NCBI RefSeq assembly: GCF_032268605.1
Contig: NZ_CP130318.1
Span: 1,956,001-2,020,000 of the forward strand
DNA from: Paenibacillus aurantius
GTDB taxonomy: Bacteria > Bacillota > Bacilli > Paenibacillales > NBRC-103111
Direction: 5' to 3'
Length of the DNA: 64,000 nt
The notes below the pieces were generated by a model, which ran no database searches, had not been told where the DNA came from, and saw only the letters and a program-made list of their open reading frames with translations. Of the stretch, positions 17,975 to 27,285 are shown one piece after another. The position numbers and the translations under genes are program-made. Position 1 is the first letter of the stretch. Each line of letters opens with the position of its first letter.

Positions 17975-18925
17975 TTACCATAGCCCTTCTTGGCCGAATT
18001 TTTTGACGATTGCATTTGCGGAAATGATCAGCACCATGGAAACGACCGATTTGAAGATCCCGGTTGCCGTGGCATAGCTGTAATCCGCATCGACCAGGCC
18101 GACGCGATAAACATACGTGTCGATAATATCCGCCACATCGTAGACAAGCGGGCTGTAAAGCAGAAACACCTGCTGAAAGCCGGCTTCCAATATGTTGGCG
18201 AGACTCAGAATGAAGAGAATGATCATAACCGGCCGGATGGCCGGGAGCGTGACGTGCCATACCTGGCGGAACCGGTTCGCCCCGTCGATTCGGGCCGCCT
18301 CATACAGCTCAGGCGATACACCGGACATCGCAGCCAGGTAGATGATGGTGCTCCAGCCGACTTCCTTGTATACATGCGAAACCACGAGAATGGACCGGAA
18401 ATAGGAAGGAGTTCCGAGAAAATCGATCGCTTTGCCGCCAAACGCCTGAAGGATGTAATTGACCAGCCCGTCCACGGGATTCAGGAACGTCGCGATGATC
18501 CCGGCGAAAATAACCCAGGACACGAAGTGGGGCAGATAGACGATCGACTGGGTGACTCGTTTGAACCGTTGGTTGCGTAACTCATTCAGCAAGAGAGAGA
18601 GGATGACCGGCACGATAAAATCGGCGGCGAGCTTATAGACGCTGATCACGATCGTATTGCGTAAAATCTCAAAGAAGTCAGGCGAGTGGAACAGCCGGCT
18701 GAAGTTATCGAAGCCGACCCACGGGCTCTTCTGAATCCCGGCGAAGATGTTGTAGTCTTTAAAGGCAATGACCACCCCGTACATCGGAACATAACGGAAC
18801 ACAAGCAGGAGCAGCATTCCGGGGAACAGCAGCAGGTACAAGTATTTGTCCCTTATCAGCTCCTTGACGATGGTTCGCTTGTTCGGGACGCTTGCAGGGG
18901 CAAGGGTCTCGGTCTTGATCGCCAT
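17975..18925 (-). CDS. Carbohydrate ABC transporter permease, LplB type
   Basis: 316 residues, about six transmembrane helices, with family motifs YLLLFPGMLLLLVFRYVPMY and EAA loop ELYEAARIDGANRFRQVWHV. The ATG follows GGAGGATTGAATC. It is the second gene of the operon after the solute-binding lipoprotein. No ATPase is encoded in the operon, so a shared MsmX-like ATPase is expected elsewhere in the genome. Confidence 0.9.
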   Translation of the reverse strand: MAIKTETLAPASVPNKRTIVKELIRDKYLYLLLFPGMLLLLVFRYVPMYGVVIAFKDYNIFAGIQKSPWVGFDNFSRLFHSPDFFEILRNTIVISVYKLAADFIVPVILSLLLNELRNQRFKRVTQSIVYLPHFVSWVIFAGIIATFLNPVDGLVNYILQAFGGKAIDFLGTPSYFRSILVVSHVYKEVGWSTIIYLAAMSGVSPELYEAARIDGANRFRQVWHVTLPAIRPVMIILFILSLANILEAGFQQVFLLYSPLVYDVADIIDTYVYRVGLVDADYSYATATGIFKSVVSMVLIISANAIVKKFGQEGLW

Positions 18926-19004
18926 GATTCAATCCTCCGTTTCCATGAGAATGGGAGGGAAGAGCAAGCCCCGCCGGAGCTGCTCTTCCTTCGAGCCTGA
19001 TCCT

Positions 19005-20618
19005 TTATTTCTTGTAAGGCACTATATTTTTGTCGTACCAGGCATCGAATTCCTTGCGCTCGGCTTCTTCGGATTTGAAGAGCTTGTTGGCTTCCTCGTC
19101 TATTTGCTTGCCGCCGATCTGCTCGTATTTCGACAAGAATTCGTCGAAGGCGGAGAGGGGCTTGTTGCCCGTAATGATGCCCCAGAACGTCTCTTCGCGA
19201 AGCTTCTTCACGTCCGCGCTGTACTTATCCCAAGCCGGGCGGTCAATCGCTTTGGCAAAATAAATTTTGTCCCGCATCGCCTTCGTGGTCTGGATGTTAT
19301 GCTCATAGAGCTTCGTCACTTCCGGGGTGTTCGTGAGGTTGGCCGCATCCTTGCGTTTAATGTACCAGTCGAAGTTGGCAAACCCGAGCTTATTGGCTTC
19401 TTCGGGATTGACAAGCGTCTTGAATTGGCCATTCTCGATCTTGTAATGCTCCTCCTTCTTGCCGTAATTGATCAATGCGAAGGTATCCGGTGTCGCCATC
19501 TCGTTCAGGACCTTCACGGCATCGTCCACCTTGCCGGTATTGGTGACAAGCAGGTAGCACCAGCCGATCTGCGGATCGGGCTGATCGGCACCGAAGCCGT
19601 CCGGACCGGTCACCGGATCGATGGCCATCCACTCGCCGGTAGGATTGTTGGCCTTAAAGGATTGGGTGGCCGGATAGGAAGGGTTCAAGTAGCTGACGAA
19701 CCGGTAAATCGAGCCAACCTTGCCCGAGACGATGATTTGGTCGACCTTCGTGTTGTCGCTGTTCGCGATCGTCGTCATCCGCGGATCCATCACCCCGTCC
19801 TTGTACAGATCGCGCAGAATGCCCAGCACCGTCTTCACTTGAGGCAGCGCAGAGCCGAATTTGACGGAACCGTCCGGCATTTTCATAAAGTTGTCAGGGT
19901 CCACTCCGTAGGCATAGAAGAAGGGAACGAGACTGCGGTAGTAATTGTCTCCGGCAAGGCCGTAAGTATCATTCTTTCCGTTGCCGTCCGGATCATTGTG
20001 AGTAAACGCCTTCATGACGGTGATATACTCCTCGAGCGTCTTCGGCGGTTTAAGGCCGAGCTTGTCGAGCCAGTCCTTGCGGAGAAGCGTCGTCATGGTC
20101 CCGGCTTCCGGCACGTCACCGGGGAGCCGGTAAATTTTGCCGCCCCCATCCGGACTCCAGTGGTAGAACATGGTGCTCTTCGTATAATAGTTGATGATTT
20201 CTTTGCCGTACTTCTGCAGGGACGGGGTCAGGTCCTGAACGAGCCCGGCTTGCACCCATTTGGGGTATTCCTTCGTGTCGCCGGTCCAGACGATATTCGG
20301 ACGCTGCTTCTCGTCGCTCATGAGGAGATTGATCTTGGTGTTCATCTGGGACCAATCCGGGTAGAAGACCGGGACGATGTCGACCGGACGCTTCAGCTTC
20401 TGGGTGAGGGTGTCCTCCAGTTGTTTTTCAACCCAGGAATTGGGTGTTTTCGGTCCGCCCATTACCCCTAGGCTCATTTTGAGAGGGCTGCCGTTCTCCC
20501 CATTGTCCGGAGTTGTTTGCCCTTCTTTGGATGGAGCCGATTTTGTACCGGAGCATGCGGTAACGACTGAGGTTAAAGTGAGTCCGATTGCCAATGCTGC
20601 CAACGGTTTCTTTTTCAC
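19005..20618 (-). CDS. Sugar ABC transporter solute-binding lipoprotein, LplA type
   Basis: 537-residue extracellular binding protein with lipobox VTAC (Cys22). The start is placed at GTG 20618, behind GGGAGGATTCCA and directly followed by the Lys-rich signal start; a longer in-frame start at 20657 would add 13 residues without a good site. The size (~540) and the motif IKWAW-free, DPDGNGKNDTYGL Ca-loop-like segment are typical of the LplA group used for oligosaccharides. It is first in the mannoside operon and its promoter overlaps a palindrome probably bound by the divergent LacI regulator. Confidence 0.88.
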   Translation of the reverse strand: MKKKPLAALAIGLTLTSVVTACSGTKSAPSKEGQTTPDNGENGSPLKMSLGVMGGPKTPNSWVEKQLEDTLTQKLKRPVDIVPVFYPDWSQMNTKINLLMSDEKQRPNIVWTGDTKEYPKWVQAGLVQDLTPSLQKYGKEIINYYTKSTMFYHWSPDGGGKIYRLPGDVPEAGTMTTLLRKDWLDKLGLKPPKTLEEYITVMKAFTHNDPDGNGKNDTYGLAGDNYYRSLVPFFYAYGVDPDNFMKMPDGSVKFGSALPQVKTVLGILRDLYKDGVMDPRMTTIANSDNTKVDQIIVSGKVGSIYRFVSYLNPSYPATQSFKANNPTGEWMAIDPVTGPDGFGADQPDPQIGWCYLLVTNTGKVDDAVKVLNEMATPDTFALINYGKKEEHYKIENGQFKTLVNPEEANKLGFANFDWYIKRKDAANLTNTPEVTKLYEHNIQTTKAMRDKIYFAKAIDRPAWDKYSADVKKLREETFWGIITGNKPLSAFDEFLSKYEQIGGKQIDEEANKLFKSEEAERKEFDAWYDKNIVPYKK

Positions 20619-20657
20619 TGGAATCCTCCCTTGTTTGTATGCGTTTTCTTTAACCAC

Positions 20658-20688
20658 ATTATAAGGTGGAGGATTTACATTCGTAAAT
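20658..20688 (-). promoter_or_regulatory. Promoter and probable LacI operator of the mannoside operon
   Basis: On the minus strand TTTACG (-35) and TATAAT (-10, at 20658-20663) are 18 bases apart. A perfect 16-base palindrome, ATTTAC-ATTC-GTAAAT (20673-20688), covers the -35. A partial second copy in inverse orientation (TTTTACGAAT, 20736-20745) lies about 60 bases upstream. This suggests repression by the LacI-type gene at 20915. Confidence 0.5.
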
Positions 20689-20833
20689 ACTGTTAAAACA
20701 GATAAATGTTAAGATTGTAAAGTCAACTGAACAAATTTTACGAATATTATTTTATAATCAGGGAAAAAGGGGATGATTTTTGGTCCTTTCTTCAAATTCA
20801 TCAGAATTGATTTGAACAAAAGAATTAATGTTT

Positions 20834-20861
20834 TTAACCTATGTAAAGATTGTGTTATAGT
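20834..20861 (+). promoter_or_regulatory. Probable promoter of the LacI-type regulator
   Basis: TTAACC (20834-20839) and TATAGT (20856-20861) are separated by 16 bases in an AT-rich stretch, about 50 bases before the start codon. The -35 is weak. Confidence 0.3.
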
Positions 20862-20914
20862 AAGATCAGGGAAATAGCGATTGAAGGATTCCACTTCTTA
20901 TTCGGGGGAAGCTC

Positions 20915-21997
20915 ATGAAGAAAAAGTACACGACTATGGACATTGCCCATATGCTGAACGTCTCAAGAACCACGGTCTCCAAGGCCCTCAATAATCATCC
21001 CGATATCCCTGAGCATACCAAGAAGCTCGTCACGGAAACGGCGCTTAATCTTGGATACAAGAAGTTTCTGAACGCCCAGCCGAAGGACATCAATGTGCGG
21101 GTCTCCATGGTAAGACACAAGCAGGATACGAGAACAATCGCCTTTCTTATCAAGTCGACGATTAATATCTTTCAGAGGGGCTTCTGGGGGGATATTCTGC
21201 GCGGGGTGGAGGAAGCGTCGCGCCATCACGGCTATCAGATGCTCTTTAACTATTTAAGCGACGAGGATTTGGAGCAGGGCCGGGTCCCGGAGACGATCAC
21301 CGCGCTTAAGCCCGAGGGGGTTGTCTTGGCCGGGATTACACGGAAGGAATTTGCCCGGGCTCTGTCACGGCTCGAGATTCCGTTCGTTCTGATTGACGGC
21401 TATTATGAAGAGCGGACCAATGAGATGCTGTGCGACTCCGTGCTAATGGAGAGCGAGCAAAGCACGTTCGAGCTGACTTCCTGCCTAATTGAACAGAATC
21501 ACCGGGAGATTGGGTTTATCGGAGATGTCTCCAACTGCAAATCGTTCATGGAAAGATGGATCGGATTTAAGCGGGCGGTGACCGATGCGGGTTTCGCCGT
21601 TCGGCGGGATTACTGCCTTGTGGAGCCGAGTCCGGACAATTATTTCAAGCTGCCCGAGATTGCGTCAAGACTGGATTCGATGCCGGAGCTTCCGTCCGCG
21701 TTCGTTTGCGCGAATGACTTGATTGCCTATCATTTAATCGCCTATCTGGAAGGGAAGGGGCTTCGCGTTCCTCAGGATATCTCCGTCACCGGCTTTGACT
21801 ATATGCAGCAGCAGCCGGACATGGCCCCTATTCCTCTCCAGCTTGCAACAGCGGAAGTGAGCGGGATGGAGATCGGGTCCCGTGCGTTCGAGCAGCTCCT
21901 TTGGCGATTCCAGCATCTCGACCGCCCGTTCGAAACGGTTCGGGTTGCTTCGCGCATCATTCCGGGCGATTCGACGGGGCCATGCGCGGGAGAATAA
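20915..21997 (+). CDS. LacI-family transcriptional regulator
   Basis: 360 residues. The N-terminal LacI helix-turn-helix (TMDIAHMLNVSRTTVSKALNNHP) lies at ~6-28 and a periplasmic-binding-like effector domain at ~70-350, with AFVCANDLIAYHLIAYLEGKG and ISVTGFDYM motifs. The ATG follows GGGGGAAG. It is divergent from the mannoside operon, whose promoter contains a matching type of palindrome, so it probably represses that operon in the absence of a manno-oligosaccharide or similar inducer. Confidence 0.9.
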   Translation: MKKKYTTMDIAHMLNVSRTTVSKALNNHPDIPEHTKKLVTETALNLGYKKFLNAQPKDINVRVSMVRHKQDTRTIAFLIKSTINIFQRGFWGDILRGVEEASRHHGYQMLFNYLSDEDLEQGRVPETITALKPEGVVLAGITRKEFARALSRLEIPFVLIDGYYEERTNEMLCDSVLMESEQSTFELTSCLIEQNHREIGFIGDVSNCKSFMERWIGFKRAVTDAGFAVRRDYCLVEPSPDNYFKLPEIASRLDSMPELPSAFVCANDLIAYHLIAYLEGKGLRVPQDISVTGFDYMQQQPDMAPIPLQLATAEVSGMEIGSRAFEQLLWRFQHLDRPFETVRVASRIIPGDSTGPCAGE

Positions 21998-22013
21998 AAT
22001 GAGGTCAAGCCGA

Positions 22014-22046
22014 AGAACCCTCCTTCTATCGGATGGGTTCTCTTTA
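22014..22046 (+). terminator. Intrinsic terminator after the LacI-type gene
   Basis: AGAACCC-TCC and GGA-T-GGGTTCT form a stem over TTCTATC, followed by CTTTATG. The T tract is short. Confidence 0.6.
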
Positions 22047-22060
22047 TGATTCATGTATAC

Positions 22061-22120
22061 GATTATCGGGTACTTTCGAACGATTCTCGGGTAGAGAGAC
22101 GGGAGCAACCCTATTACAAT
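22061..22120 (+). promoter_or_regulatory. Promoter and direct-repeat operator of the yesMN-like pair
   Basis: GATTATCGGGTA (22061-22072) and GATTCTCGGGTA (22082-22093) are direct repeats with a 21-base period, ending 21 bases before a -10 box TACAAT (22115-22120). The second repeat occupies the -35 region, as for activators that contact RNA polymerase. The same arrangement recurs at 25120 and 30137, so it is the probable binding site of the AraC-type response regulator encoded here. Confidence 0.55.
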
Positions 22121-22170
22121 AGAAGGTATCGGAGCGAAGAAGAAAGTCACAGAGAAAGCGAGGAAACGCC

Positions 22171-23970
22171 ATGCTCCGCCTCATCCGCAGCTCGCTGCGC
22201 TGGAAGCTCCTTACCGTTATTGTTTCTATTCTTATTTTGGTACTGGCGGCGGTCGGAGTATTCAGCTTTGTCGATACCTCACGCACCATTCAGAGCGATG
22301 TGGAGCGCTTCAGCAGCCAGATCATGAAGCAAGCCAATTTGAACTTCAGCCGGTACAACCGGGACAACGAGCAGTTTTTCGTTTCGATCGGCGGCAGCAC
22401 CGAATTTGCTGACTGGTTGAAGGCGGATGTCGGAGACCGGTACGAATTGTTCCGCAGCTACCGGGCGATGGAGCAGAAATATATCGATCCGTTCGTCCGC
22501 TTTCACCCGGAAGTGCTGTCCGTCCGGATGTACAACGAGAACGGGAACGAAAGCATCTATCGATCGCCCGGTGTCAAATACAACCTGATTCTGCGCACCG
22601 ACTATTCCATGGCCCAGGAAAGCTGGCTCAAGGAGCTTACTCTGTCCGGACGGATGGTCCGTCTGACGAACCAGAGCAGCCACTATACGGATGGGATCGG
22701 CCGGCCGGTTAAGACGCCGGTGCTTACCTTCGTCCAGAAGTTCCAATACGGGAACCGAGACGGGTATTTGGCCGTCGACATATCACTCATGCCGACTCAG
22801 GAAATTTTGCAGGAGATCGGCCTTGGTCAGGAGAGCGAAGGGGTCATCGTGGATCAGAACGGCAAAATCATCGTGCACCAGAATGTAGGCCGCATCGGCG
22901 AGCAGATTCCTTCCGGGCTGATGGAGGAAATGTCGCGAGCCGAGTCCTCCTCTTTCTTCTACGAGAACCAGATGGTCGTGGACCAGAGAGTGCCGGATAC
23001 CGATTGGCACATGCTCGTGATCGTTCCCTACGAAGAGGTAGCCCAAAGCATCTACCGGGTGAAGAACATGACGATTCTGATCGCGATAGCCGGCCTTGTC
23101 GTCTCGACTCTGCTCATCTTCCTGGTCTCCGGCTCCATTACGAAGCGGCTCAAAGAGCTTCGCAAGACGATCAAGGTAACGGACGCCGGCCGGTTTGACG
23201 TGCGCGTGGAGGTGAAGGGGACGGACGAGGTGGCGGAGCTCGCCGGTACCTATAACCGGCTGCTGGACCGTATTGAAAGCTCGATCCGCGAAATGACCGA
23301 AAGCCGCGTCTTTCAGCAGGAGGCGGTGCTCTCCGCTCTGCAGGCTCAAATCAATTCCCATTTTCTGTATAATGCACTGGAATCCATCAACTCGATGGCT
23401 AACTTGAATGACCAGGAGGATATCGGGCGAACCGCGGTGGCGCTCTCCAACATGCTCCGGTACACGTCCAACTATCAGGATACCGTCGTCACGCTGGAGG
23501 AAGAGCTCTCCCATTTGAAGGATTATATGTACATTCTGAATATCCTGTACGGGGATGAGATTTCTCTTGACGTAGAGATGACCGATGAACTACGCCGGGT
23601 GACCTGTCTGAAAGCACTCATCCAGCCTTTTGTCGAGAACAGCATCAAGCATGGGTACGAGGTGACGGGAGAGAAGATGACCATCCGGTTAACCGCAGCC
23701 GTCTGGAACGAACGTTACCTCCGCATTGCCATCCAGGACAACGGGGAGGGGATTCCGGAGTCGAAGCTTGAAGAGCTTCAGCAAATGCTTGCCCAGGAGG
23801 TCACGGACCGGGATTATAAACGCTTGTCCCGCATCGGCATCCTGAATGTTCATTATCGCATCCGCATGTTCTATCCGCAGGCGCATACCGGGGTTACGGT
23901 GGAGCGCTCGGAGGAGGGCGGAACCATTATCGGATTGATTTTACCGCTGCAGCAGGGGGGGGCCGCATGA
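22171..23970 (+). CDS. yesM: Sensor histidine kinase, YesM/LytS-type
   Basis: 599 residues. Transmembrane helix ~13-35, a large extracellular sensor domain (~36-298), second helix ~300-322, HAMP (~323-372), a His_kinase domain with phospho-acceptor His397 in QINSHFLYNALESIN, and an HATPase domain with NSIKHG (~490) and DNGEGIP (~523). It overlaps the next gene by ATGA. Kinases of this type usually sense extracellular oligosaccharides or their binding protein and activate the neighbouring sugar-uptake operon. The PL8, GH88 and importer genes downstream suggest an unsaturated uronic oligosaccharide as the cue. Confidence 0.92.
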   Translation: MLRLIRSSLRWKLLTVIVSILILVLAAVGVFSFVDTSRTIQSDVERFSSQIMKQANLNFSRYNRDNEQFFVSIGGSTEFADWLKADVGDRYELFRSYRAMEQKYIDPFVRFHPEVLSVRMYNENGNESIYRSPGVKYNLILRTDYSMAQESWLKELTLSGRMVRLTNQSSHYTDGIGRPVKTPVLTFVQKFQYGNRDGYLAVDISLMPTQEILQEIGLGQESEGVIVDQNGKIIVHQNVGRIGEQIPSGLMEEMSRAESSSFFYENQMVVDQRVPDTDWHMLVIVPYEEVAQSIYRVKNMTILIAIAGLVVSTLLIFLVSGSITKRLKELRKTIKVTDAGRFDVRVEVKGTDEVAELAGTYNRLLDRIESSIREMTESRVFQQEAVLSALQAQINSHFLYNALESINSMANLNDQEDIGRTAVALSNMLRYTSNYQDTVVTLEEELSHLKDYMYILNILYGDEISLDVEMTDELRRVTCLKALIQPFVENSIKHGYEVTGEKMTIRLTAAVWNERYLRIAIQDNGEGIPESKLEELQQMLAQEVTDRDYKRLSRIGILNVHYRIRMFYPQAHTGVTVERSEEGGTIIGLILPLQQGGAA

Positions 23971-25055
23971 TTCGCATTCTTATTGTGGACGACGCACCGC
24001 TTATTCGAAACAGTCTGGTGAAGTCCATTGAGCGGTACGGAAATTCCTCGATCGTGTCCGGTACGGCAGCGAACGGGGTAAAGGCGCTTGAGTGGCTAGA
24101 GGAGTACTACGCCGATCTGTGCATTACCGATATCAAAATGCCCGCGATGGACGGTCTCGTCTTGATCGAGCGCATCAAGGAACGGTATCCTTGGATGGCG
24201 ACGCTTGTCATCTCGAGCTACGACGAATTCGAATATGCGAAGAAGAGTATGCAGCTTGAAGCGCTTGATTATATTCTGAAGCCGATCGATCCGCCGCTTC
24301 TCGAGTCCGCTCTTGGGAGGGCGGAACGGAAGCTGCTCCATGACCGGGAGGCGGAGGCCGCTCAGCTTCTTATCCGCCGGCTGCCGGAAAGCCGGGTGCT
24401 GCTGGACCGCTGGGTCCATCATGTCCAGACGGGCCGCGTGGAGACGATGCCCGTCCTTATTGTGGACACGCTGGAGGCCCTCCAGGAATGGACAGGTGCC
24501 CGGCACGATCTGCTTTCGGCGCTCGCCAATCACTGGACGCACGCCGTGCTGGAGGAGCTGAGGAAGGAGAAGCTGAAGCTGACGATGGAGGAAGGGGACG
24601 ATGCCGGACTCGGCGAGAACGAACTGCGCCGGGACTCGGTGCGCTTCTATTACCGGCTCTGTGCCGTGCGGCGGCTGGAGGAGGGCTCCCACCGGTTGTT
24701 CGAGGCCAGGGCCGGCGGACGCGACCAACACATGGGGAAGCTGGTCGACAGCATTAAGCGCTATATCGGGGAGCATTATGCCGACAAAATTAACCTGACC
24801 GAGCTCGCTCAAACGGTCTCTCTCAGCAAGGCTTACATGTGTACGCTGTTCAAGCAGGAAACACAAATGACGATTTGGAACTATATCATCTCGGAGCGCA
24901 TGCGTCAGGCCCGGGACCTTCTCATGAGCGATTCGCTCAAGATTTACGAGATCGCGAACCGGGTCGGGTACGAGGATGTCGACCATTTTACCCAGCTGTT
25001 CAAGAAGGTGTTTGGCCTAAGTCCCCAGGATTACCGGAAGAGACTGGAGGCTTAA
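23967..25055 (+). CDS. yesN: AraC-type response regulator, YesN-like
   Basis: 362 residues. The receiver domain (1-~120) has acidic pocket residues in VDDAP and phospho-acceptor Asp55 (CITDIKMPAMDG), with Lys in LKPID. A linker (~125-260) precedes a C-terminal AraC DNA-binding domain (~265-360) with two helix-turn-helix motifs (LTELAQTVSLSKAYMCTLFK and IYEIANRVGYEDVDHFTQLF). It is translationally coupled to the kinase. Direct repeats with a 21-base period at three promoters in this locus are the likely targets. Confidence 0.93.
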   Translation: MIRILIVDDAPLIRNSLVKSIERYGNSSIVSGTAANGVKALEWLEEYYADLCITDIKMPAMDGLVLIERIKERYPWMATLVISSYDEFEYAKKSMQLEALDYILKPIDPPLLESALGRAERKLLHDREAEAAQLLIRRLPESRVLLDRWVHHVQTGRVETMPVLIVDTLEALQEWTGARHDLLSALANHWTHAVLEELRKEKLKLTMEEGDDAGLGENELRRDSVRFYYRLCAVRRLEEGSHRLFEARAGGRDQHMGKLVDSIKRYIGEHYADKINLTELAQTVSLSKAYMCTLFKQETQMTIWNYIISERMRQARDLLMSDSLKIYEIANRVGYEDVDHFTQLFKKVFGLSPQDYRKRLEA

Positions 25056-25072
25056 GCTTTACCGATAGAGAG

Positions 25073-25106
25073 GCACGCGGCCGTACCCGGACCGCGTGCT
25101 TTTTTT
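25073..25106 (+). terminator. Intrinsic terminator after the yesMN-like pair
   Basis: GCACGCGG and CCGCGTGC form a perfect 8-base stem over an 11-base loop, followed by seven T. It is strong, so the importer genes downstream need their own promoter. Confidence 0.9.
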
Positions 25107-25119
25107 GTGAACTCCGAAA

Positions 25120-25180
25120 GATCCCCCGGTACAATCGAAAGATTGGGTCGTTCCGAAAGCAGGGTCGAAGGCGCTACAAT
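25120..25180 (+). promoter_or_regulatory. Promoter and putative YesN-like operator of the importer/GH88 operon
   Basis: The -10 box TACAAT (25175-25180) is preceded by GATCCCCCGGTA (25120) and GATTGGGTCGTT (25141), 21 bases apart and at nearly the same distance from the -10 as at 22061. The inter-repeat core GGTA-N3-TCGAA-(A/C)-G is shared with the 22061 and 30137 sites. The second half site is poorly conserved. Confidence 0.45.
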
Positions 25181-25211
25181 AAAGATACGAACCAGAAAGG
25201 AGCATGCACCA

Positions 25212-26177
25212 ATGACCAAAGCAGAGGCGGCCCTCCAGCAGCCCGACCGCTTCCGCTCCGGGAGCAGAAGAAAGGATTCCTTCCTAACCTTCGTATGGAA
25301 GCATCGTCCGCTGTATATCATGTTGATTCCTTGCCTCGTCTATTTCCTGGCGTTTCGATACGTCCCGCTGCTGGGCAGTGTTATCGCGTTTAAGGATTAC
25401 AACATTTTCGAAGGTTTCCTCCAAAGCGAGTGGGTAGGGCTCAAGTGGTTTGAGCAGCTGTTCACCTATCCTCAATTTTACCGTCTGATGAAGAATACGC
25501 TTATTATCAGCGCTTACTCGATTGTGTTCGCCTTCCCGGCGCCGATCATTCTCGCCTGCCTGTTGAACGAGCTTCGGCTGATGGCGTTCAAGCGCACCGT
25601 GCAGACCGTCATTTACCTTCCGCACTTTCTATCCTGGACGATCGTATACGGTCTTTCCTATATGATGTTCTCGACGCAGAGCGGAATGTTCAATCAATTT
25701 CTGCAGGAGCTTGGAGGAAAGGCCGTCAATTTGCTGCAGGCTCCGGAATATTTCCGCTCCCTGGTGGTAGGGGCGGGGATATGGAAAGAGATGGGCTGGA
25801 GCACGATTATCTTTCTCGCGGGCCTTGCGGGGATCAGTCCTTCCCTCTATGAAGCGGCCAAGATCGATGGGGCCGGCCGCTGGAAGCAGTTTCTCTACAT
25901 CACGATGCCCGGCCTGCTGCCGACCATTACGATTCTGCTGCTGCTGAAAATCGGCAATGTCATGGATGTAGGCTTCGAGCAAATCTACGTGTTCCTCAGC
26001 CCCATTACGTTCTCGGTGGGCGATGTGCTCGATACTTACTCGTACCGGCAGGGGATCATCAGCGGGCAATTCAGCCTGACGACGGCGATCGGTCTCTTTA
26101 AATCCTTCATTGGCTTCGCTTTGCTGGTCTTCGCCAACCGGGTAAGCCGATCGACCACCGGCGAAAGCTTGTACTAG
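25212..26177 (+). CDS. Carbohydrate ABC transporter permease, LplB type
   Basis: 321 residues, about six transmembrane helices, with YIMLIPCLVYFLAFRYVPLL and EAA loop SLYEAAKIDGAGRWKQFLYI. ATG 25212 is chosen because AAAGGAG lies 11 bases upstream; the in-frame GTG at 25107 sits inside the terminator and operator region. It is the first gene of an operon with a second permease, a binding lipoprotein and GH88. Confidence 0.9.
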   Translation: MTKAEAALQQPDRFRSGSRRKDSFLTFVWKHRPLYIMLIPCLVYFLAFRYVPLLGSVIAFKDYNIFEGFLQSEWVGLKWFEQLFTYPQFYRLMKNTLIISAYSIVFAFPAPIILACLLNELRLMAFKRTVQTVIYLPHFLSWTIVYGLSYMMFSTQSGMFNQFLQELGGKAVNLLQAPEYFRSLVVGAGIWKEMGWSTIIFLAGLAGISPSLYEAAKIDGAGRWKQFLYITMPGLLPTITILLLLKIGNVMDVGFEQIYVFLSPITFSVGDVLDTYSYRQGIISGQFSLTTAIGLFKSFIGFALLVFANRVSRSTTGESLY

Positions 26178-26289
26178 TGCCTTATCCGGTAACTTGGTTG
26201 GCAAGAAAACCTTCGGATGCGCACGAAAATCAATAGGAAAGCAGAATAGAACAATACTAACGGATAAGGCTCTAAAAGGGGGAAGGACT

Positions 26290-27207
26290 ATGTCAACAGC
26301 CGCCGCCAAGAACGCTTCGCCCCGCACCCGGATCCGGCAATCGGCCGGCGAAACGATCTTCGATTATCTTAACGTCACTCTGCTGATTCTGATCAGCCTG
26401 ACCGCTATGCTTCCTATCCTGCATGTGGTAGCGGGCGCCTTCAGCCAAACGGAGGCGCTCGTCAAGCACCAGGTTTGGGTATGGCCGGTCGGCTTTACGC
26501 TTGAAAATATCCGGTATGTGGCCGAAACCCCGGCTTTCTGGAGCGCCGGCTGGATGACCGTGAAGGTCGTCGTCATCGGGACCGCGGTCAATATGGTGCT
26601 AACGATTCTCAGCTCCTACCCGTTGTCCAAATCTTACCTGCGCGGGCGCCGGGTGATCCTGCTCGGGATTATCTTTACGATCATTTTTCAGGCTCCCCTG
26701 ATTCCGATGTATTTGGTGGTCAAAAGCTTCGGGCTCTTGAACACGATGTGGGCGATCATCATTCCCGGCGCGATCAGCGCCTTCAATATGATGCTGTGCA
26801 TCACGTTCTTCCGCTCCGTCCCGGAGGATTTATTCGATGCCGCCCGGGTGGACGGGATGAGCGAATATGCCATCGTCTGGCGCATCGTCGTGCCTCTGTC
26901 CAAACCGATCATCGTCACGCTGCTGCTCTTCTACGCGGTTGGCCACTGGAACAATTATATGGGACCCCTGCTGTACATCAACGACCGCTCGATGCAGACG
27001 CTGCAGCTGTACATCTATTTTCTGATAGCCAAAGGAAACAGCAACGATATCGCCGGAGCGGCCGCCGCCGAATCGGCCATCAAGCTGCTCCCGGAAGCGC
27101 TTGAGATGGCGACCATCGTCCTGGCCACGGCGCCGATCGTGCTGCTGTATCCGTTTCTGCAGAAGCATTTTATCAAGGGGGCTACCCTAGGCTCTGTGAA
27201 GGAGTAA
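26290..27207 (+). CDS. Carbohydrate ABC transporter permease, LplC/YtcP type
   Basis: 305 residues, about six transmembrane helices, with EAA loop EDLFDAARVDGMSEYAIVW and family C terminus LQKHFIKGATLGSVKE. ATG 26290 follows GGGGGAAGG; a longer in-frame form starting at 26194 has no good ribosome binding site. It partners the preceding LplB-type permease. The 112-base gap between them holds no other feature I recognise. Confidence 0.9.
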   Translation: MSTAAAKNASPRTRIRQSAGETIFDYLNVTLLILISLTAMLPILHVVAGAFSQTEALVKHQVWVWPVGFTLENIRYVAETPAFWSAGWMTVKVVVIGTAVNMVLTILSSYPLSKSYLRGRRVILLGIIFTIIFQAPLIPMYLVVKSFGLLNTMWAIIIPGAISAFNMMLCITFFRSVPEDLFDAARVDGMSEYAIVWRIVVPLSKPIIVTLLLFYAVGHWNNYMGPLLYINDRSMQTLQLYIYFLIAKGNSNDIAGAAAAESAIKLLPEALEMATIVLATAPIVLLYPFLQKHFIKGATLGSVKE

Positions 27208-27285
27208 GCGTTATCCATTATGATATGAAGGCATGGCCCTCATATAGATGAACTTGTTTACCACCACCAAAGGGGAGGAAATTGT

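Noticed and set aside
18846-20471. 541-codon open frame on the plus strand
   Set aside because: It is antisense to the LplA-type lipoprotein gene, which has a lipobox, a ribosome binding site and family motifs.
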